Positions 1 to 5,368 of a stretch of 5,368 nt of DNA are shown here, one piece after another. The position numbers and the translations under genes are program-made. Source of the stretch: Leptolyngbyaceae cyanobacterium CSSed165cm_216 (GTDB lineage Bacteria > Cyanobacteriota > Cyanobacteriia > Phormidesmidales > Phormidesmidaceae); the NCBI GenBank assembly GCA_007135385.1, contig SLIY01000231.1:1-5368 (forward strand), written 5' to 3'. Under the pieces are notes generated by a model. That model was not told the origin of the DNA. It saw nothing but the letters and a program-made list of their open reading frames with translations, and did no database searches. Within the stretch, counting starts at the first letter, position 1. Each line of letters begins with the position of its first letter.

Positions 1-2678
<2,678 letters not shown>

Positions 2679-2712
2679 CCTGAACCGCCACGGTCAGCCG
2701 TGGCGGTTCAGG
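2679..2712. repeat. Perfect 15-bp inverted repeat after clpB; possible terminator or mRNA 3' stabiliser
   Basis: The left arm cctgaaccgccacgg (2679-2693) is the exact reverse complement of the right arm (2698-2712), with a TCAG tetraloop (2694-2697). The left arm begins directly after the clpB TAG stop (2676-2678). A 15-bp GC-rich RNA hairpin would be very stable. Neither strand has a run of T after the stem (the top strand continues gtaaatg), so it is not a canonical intrinsic terminator. It may be a U-less terminator, an attenuator, or a barrier to 3' exonucleases protecting clpB mRNA. The structure is seen directly; its function is inferred. Confidence 0.6.
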
Positions 2713-2720
2713 GTAAATGT

Positions 2721-2733
2721 CAGCATGATGCTG
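2721..2733. repeat. Short palindrome cagcatgatgctg upstream of the cytochrome b561 RBS
   Basis: Two 6-base arms (cagcat and atgctg) flank a single central G. As RNA it could form at most a 5-bp stem with a TGA loop; as DNA it is a small dyad. It ends five bases before the Shine-Dalgarno of the next gene, a position where a structure or operator could affect expression. A palindrome this short can occur by chance, so function is doubtful. Confidence 0.25.
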
Positions 2734-2738
2734 TTGGT

Positions 2739-2743
2739 AGGAG
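2739..2743 (+). promoter_or_regulatory. Shine-Dalgarno AGGAG for the cytochrome b561 gene
   Basis: AGGAG lies six bases before the ATG at 2750, close to ideal spacing. It favours this ATG over the next in-frame ATG (codon 26), which would begin just three residues before the first haem histidine. Confidence 0.75.
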
Positions 2744-2749
2744 ACAACC

Positions 2750-3340
2750 ATGGAATCCCCAGGGCAGGATTCAGCCTCAACCCAAGCCTCGAAACCTCGA
2801 CGCACGTCAGCTTTCTTGCGGCTGATGACCATCCATTGGTGGATGGCCCGCCTGTTTGGGGTGATGTTTGTTACCGGTTGGGCCATGGTGCGCTGGCCCC
2901 GGGGTTGGGACTGGCAGGGGCAGCTGTATGACCTGCACAAATCTTTGGGGGTGCTGGCGATTATACTGCTGCTGTGGCGAATCGTGGTGCTGTTGCAGGT
3001 GTGGTGGCGCAAGTACACCAGGCGCACCCCGGCCTTTACCCTAGCCTGGGGCCGCAAGGTAGCGCTGCACACGCTGCTCTACGGGTTTATGGTGGGGGTG
3101 CCCCTGAGTGGGGTGTTGTATTCAAACTCCATTCGGGCCGGGAATGTACGCTTTTTTGGCCTGCCTGTGCCCGACCTGTTTCCGGCTGATTCCGCCCGGA
3201 TTGACCTGGCCAGTAATCTCCATATTTGGTTGGCCTACACGTTTGCAGGGTTTATTGGGCTACATATCTTCGCCCAACGCAAGGTGGTGCGAGCCCACTG
3301 GCGACAGCTGCGAAAATGGGTTCAGCGTCAATTAACTTGA
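2750..3340 (+). CDS. Cytochrome b561-family membrane diheme protein (CybB/YodB-like)
   Basis: A 196-residue integral membrane b-type cytochrome of the Ni-hydrogenase cytochrome b / cytochrome b561 fold, expected to pass electrons between a quinol pool and another acceptor in the cytoplasmic or thylakoid membrane. Four hydrophobic segments are visible, at about residues 31-47, 65-85, 104-124 and 157-174. Conserved histidines sit at 29 (IHWWMA), 63 (LHKSLG), 107 (LHTLLY), 158 (NLHIW) and 172 (GLHIF). The 29-to-63 spacing (34) and 158-to-172 spacing (14) fit, as I recall it, the four haem ligands of E. coli CybB, pairing 29 with 172 and 63 with 158; H107 is the extra conserved His of helix 3. 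The 25-residue hydrophilic N-terminus (Ser/Thr/Gln, then KPRRT) precedes helix 1 and looks cytoplasmic, with no signal peptide. The C-terminus is strongly basic. A good RBS supports the ATG. The gene lies 71 bp after clpB and 81 bp before the decarboxylase, all on the same strand. Its donor and acceptor cannot be told from sequence. Confidence 0.9.
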   Translation: MESPGQDSASTQASKPRRTSAFLRLMTIHWWMARLFGVMFVTGWAMVRWPRGWDWQGQLYDLHKSLGVLAIILLLWRIVVLLQVWWRKYTRRTPAFTLAWGRKVALHTLLYGFMVGVPLSGVLYSNSIRAGNVRFFGLPVPDLFPADSARIDLASNLHIWLAYTFAGFIGLHIFAQRKVVRAHWRQLRKWVQRQLT

Positions 3341-3421
3341 CCTGTGGGCTTACAGGATGCTTCTTTCTCGTTCACCTGCAGCAGATGTGACCTGCGCTAT
3401 AACATCAATGTGGATGGCGAC
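3341..3421 (+). other. Gap between the cytochrome b561 and decarboxylase genes; possible N-terminal extension
   Basis: These 81 bases follow the TGA of the cytochrome gene. The decarboxylase frame is open back to a GTG at 3344, which would add 26 residues including a CSRC motif. That GTG is only three bases after the previous stop and has no purine-rich RBS, so I treat the stretch as noncoding leader. It contains a weak hairpin (cctgt 3341-3345 with acagg 3352-3356, six-base loop) and a TATAAC hexamer (3398-3403) that resembles a -10 box but has no convincing -35 at 16-18 bases. No promoter is called. Confidence 0.4.
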
Positions 3422-4933
3422 GTGAGTCAAACCGGTCAAACCCAGACGCCGATTCTCTCGGCGTTACAAGCCAGTGCCCAACGGTCCCAGGCCGCTTTCT
3501 ATGCCCCGGGTCATAAGCGCGGCCAAGGGGCATCTTCCCAGTTAAGGGACTTGTTAGGAAAAGAAACCCTGCAGGCCGATTTGCCAGAATTACCAGAACT
3601 GGACAACTTGTTTGCCCCAGAAGGGGTGATTCTTGAGGCTCAAACCCTAGCGGCAGAAGCCTTTGGGGCAGAGCAAACCTACTTTTTGGCCAATGGTTCT
3701 ACCTGTGGCCTGGAAGCCGCCACTTTAGCTACCTGTGGGCCGGGAGACAAGATTATTGTGCCCCGCAATGTCCATCGTTCGGTGTTGGCGGGGTTGGTGC
3801 TGGCCGGGGCGATGCCGGTGTATGTGCCACCCGACTATGCCCCGGACTTGGGTCTGGCCCTGGGGGTGGCGCCAGGGACGATCGCGGCGGCCCTGGACCA
3901 GTATGCCGATGTGCGGGCGGTACTAGTGGTGTCGCCCACGTATCACGGGGTGTGTTCGGATCTGGGGGCGATCGCATCCCTAGTCCACAACCATGGCATT
4001 CCCCTGATAGTGGACGAAGCCCATGGTCCCCACTTTGCCTTTCACCCTGAGTTACCGACCCCAGCCCTGGCCCAGGGAGCTGATCTAGTCGTGCAATCTA
4101 CCCACAAGGTGCTGGGGGCCTTGACCCAGGCATCAATGCTGCATACCAGGGGCGATCGCATCGATCACGCCCGCCTACAGGCCGCCCTACAGATCACCCA
4201 GTCCACCAGTCCCAGCTACCTGCTGCTGGCCTCCCTCGATGCCGCCCGCCACCAGATGGCGACCGTGGGGCAGGTGCTGCTGGGTCAAACGTTGGCCTTG
4301 GCCCAAAGGATGCGCTCAACGCTGGCAACGATTCCCGGTCTGGAGGTGATTGATCAGGGGCATCTCCAGGGGTACCCCTCGGTGGCCGCTCTCGACCTAA
4401 CCCGGCTGACCGTGGATGTATCCGGCCTGGGGCTGAGCGGCCTGGAAGCCGACGATATTCTCCACAATCAGCTAGGGGTGACCGCAGAACTGCCGGAACT
4501 ACGGCACCTGACTTTTATCGTCAGCCTGGGTAACACCCCAACGGATGGTCAGCGGTGCATCGACGGGTTTCGGACCCTGGCCCAGCGGCAAGAACAGAGG
4601 GGCAAAGAAGTGGTCCCCCCGTCCTCGCTCCCTGCCTATCCTGCTCAACCCATCACCCTGCCCTCGGTATCCCCCCGGCAGGCCTTTTTTGCCCAGTCTG
4701 TCACCGTAACCGTCGCTGAGGCCGTGGGCCGCCTCAGCGCTGAAACTATTTCCGCCTATCCCCCTGGTATCCCCACCCTGGTGGCGGGGGAACCAATTAC
4801 CGCCGCCGCCCTCGACCACCTGGTTACGACTAGACAGCAAGGGGGCTACGTGACTGGCTGCAGTGATGCTTCGTTGGCCACGTTGAAGGTTCTTGCCTTA
4901 GGGAAAGGGGGCTGCTATGAACAAGTTGGTTAA
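3422..4933 (+). CDS. PLP-dependent Orn/Lys/Arg decarboxylase (fold type I, group III, short form)
   Basis: A cytoplasmic pyridoxal-phosphate enzyme that removes CO2 from a basic amino acid, giving cadaverine, putrescine or agmatine. From the GTG at 3422 it has 503 residues, the size of short cyanobacterial and Gram-positive members that lack the N-terminal wing domain of the E. coli enzymes (about 710-750 residues). Family motifs are present: AFYAPGHKRGQG near residue 30; DLPELPELDNLF; phosphate-binding NGSTCG (S93); RNVHRS (H118, expected to stack on the PLP ring); VDEAHG (D198, which contacts the pyridine nitrogen, and H201); and STHK with K229 (4106-4108) as the Schiff-base lysine. The C-terminal Orn/Lys/Arg domain follows at about 404-503, with YPPGIP at 446-451 and GYVTGCSDASL. 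Nothing essential appears missing. The start is uncertain: GTG at 3410 and 3344 are in frame, no strong SD precedes any of them, and conserved sequence begins at TPILSAL, which favours 3422. Substrate cannot be assigned; similar cyanobacterial genes are variously annotated as lysine or arginine decarboxylase. The 3' end overlaps the convergent hydrolase gene. Confidence 0.93.
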   Translation: MSQTGQTQTPILSALQASAQRSQAAFYAPGHKRGQGASSQLRDLLGKETLQADLPELPELDNLFAPEGVILEAQTLAAEAFGAEQTYFLANGSTCGLEAATLATCGPGDKIIVPRNVHRSVLAGLVLAGAMPVYVPPDYAPDLGLALGVAPGTIAAALDQYADVRAVLVVSPTYHGVCSDLGAIASLVHNHGIPLIVDEAHGPHFAFHPELPTPALAQGADLVVQSTHKVLGALTQASMLHTRGDRIDHARLQAALQITQSTSPSYLLLASLDAARHQMATVGQVLLGQTLALAQRMRSTLATIPGLEVIDQGHLQGYPSVAALDLTRLTVDVSGLGLSGLEADDILHNQLGVTAELPELRHLTFIVSLGNTPTDGQRCIDGFRTLAQRQEQRGKEVVPPSSLPAYPAQPITLPSVSPRQAFFAQSVTVTVAEAVGRLSAETISAYPPGIPTLVAGEPITAAALDHLVTTRQQGGYVTGCSDASLATLKVLALGKGGCYEQVG

Positions 4934-5368
4934 TTCCTCCGCCACCCAGGCCGGGGCTTCTAGCATTAGCCAGTGGCCACCGTCGGGGCGATGCTTCACC
5001 TGCTGAGCCCCAAAACTATCGGCGAATCGGACTGGAATGTAGGGATCGCGATCGCCCCACAGCACCAATGCTGATTTCTCCTGCAGCACCACCGCTAGCT
5101 CATCCTCCCAACCTTGGAACTTATCTGTATCCGCCGCCCGGTAAAACCGCAGCACCATCCGCTGCATGGCCGGGGTGATACGGCCATAAATATCGACGAT
5201 TTGAGCTTTAGTCAGACGGGGGTTTTGCTGCTGCATCACCGCCACAAAGCTAGCCTGAGTGAATAGCAACCAGCTGAGTTCGCCCAAGATTGGCGTGCGC
5301 CACACCTTGGCGATGGTATGCCACTGGTAGTCGCTGGAGAAAATGGTGTTCAAAATACCCACCCGCCC
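4898..5368 (-). CDS. Alpha/beta-fold hydrolase, C-terminal part (5' end beyond window)
   Basis: The frame enters from the right edge, read on the minus strand, and ends at TAA (4900-4898); 156 residues are visible. It opens with RVGILNTIF, the usual strand and turn after the nucleophile elbow of alpha/beta-hydrolases. A variable helical cap follows (VWRTPILGELSWLL, then an aromatic/basic helix around MQRMVLRFYRAAD). The C-terminal core has ALVLWGDRDPYIP, in which the second Asp (5047-5045) is the expected catalytic acid, and PDGGHWLMLEAP with the catalytic His (4975-4973), followed by the final helix WVAEELTNLF. The nucleophile and oxyanion-hole segment must lie off-window; from usual lengths near 270-300 residues, roughly 120-140 residues are missing. 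The GTG at 5362 is internal, not a start. The pattern resembles haloalkane-dehalogenase/epoxide-hydrolase-like proteins, but substrate and reaction cannot be inferred. The gene converges on the decarboxylase and overlaps it by 36 bp. Confidence 0.87.
   Translation of the reverse strand, partial: GRVGILNTIFSSDYQWHTIAKVWRTPILGELSWLLFTQASFVAVMQQQNPRLTKAQIVDIYGRITPAMQRMVLRFYRAADTDKFQGWEDELAVVLQEKSALVLWGDRDPYIPVRFADSFGAQQVKHRPDGGHWLMLEAPAWVAEELTNLFIAAPFP

Noticed and set aside
3372..3390. TCAC...GTGA dyad as a possible regulator (CRP-like) site
   Set aside because: The half-sites are in the reverse order to the TGTGA...TCACA consensus and only the outer four bases match.
3398..3403. TATAAC as a -10 promoter element before the decarboxylase
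   Set aside because: There is no -35-like hexamer at 16-18 bp and no extended -10 TG, and one near-consensus hexamer in 81 bp is expected by chance.
5360..5362. GTG at 5362 (minus strand) as the hydrolase start codon
   Set aside because: Starting there would remove the nucleophile half of the fold, and the frame stays open to the window edge, so it is an internal valine codon.

Overview
The window looks like chromosomal DNA from a cyanobacterium. The octamer GCGATCGC (HIP1, the repeat abundant in many cyanobacterial genomes) occurs six times in 5.4 kb, against about 0.1 expected by chance in random sequence. All four proteins also resemble cyanobacterial members of their families. The DNA is moderately GC-rich by eye, which fits a Leptolyngbya/Nodosilinea-like filamentous lineage better than a low-GC one, but genus is a guess.

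Layout, left to right. Positions 1-2678 (+) hold a nearly complete clpB (HSP100 disaggregase) whose first few codons lie left of the window. One base after its stop is a perfect 15-bp inverted repeat (2679-2712). After a 71-bp gap, 2750-3340 (+) encodes a four-helix diheme cytochrome b561 with a clear Shine-Dalgarno. After an 81-bp gap, 3422-4933 (+) encodes a fold-type-I PLP-dependent Orn/Lys/Arg decarboxylase; a longer reading from 3344 is open but less likely. The right end, 4898-5368 (-), is the C-terminal part of an alpha/beta-hydrolase whose N-terminal half lies off the right edge. It converges on the decarboxylase gene and overlaps it by 36 bp, codon-on-codon.

The three plus-strand genes are close enough to be co-transcribed, but the hairpin after clpB may separate them. 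There is no obvious shared pathway: protein disaggregation, membrane electron transfer and amino-acid decarboxylation (polyamine or acid-stress metabolism) could at most be linked by general stress physiology, which is inference. No mobile element, CRISPR array, RNA gene, phage gene or unrecognised system is visible. This is an ordinary housekeeping region, and the noteworthy points are small: the hairpin, a Phe in the first ClpB pore loop, the in-register convergent overlap, and the uncertain decarboxylase start.
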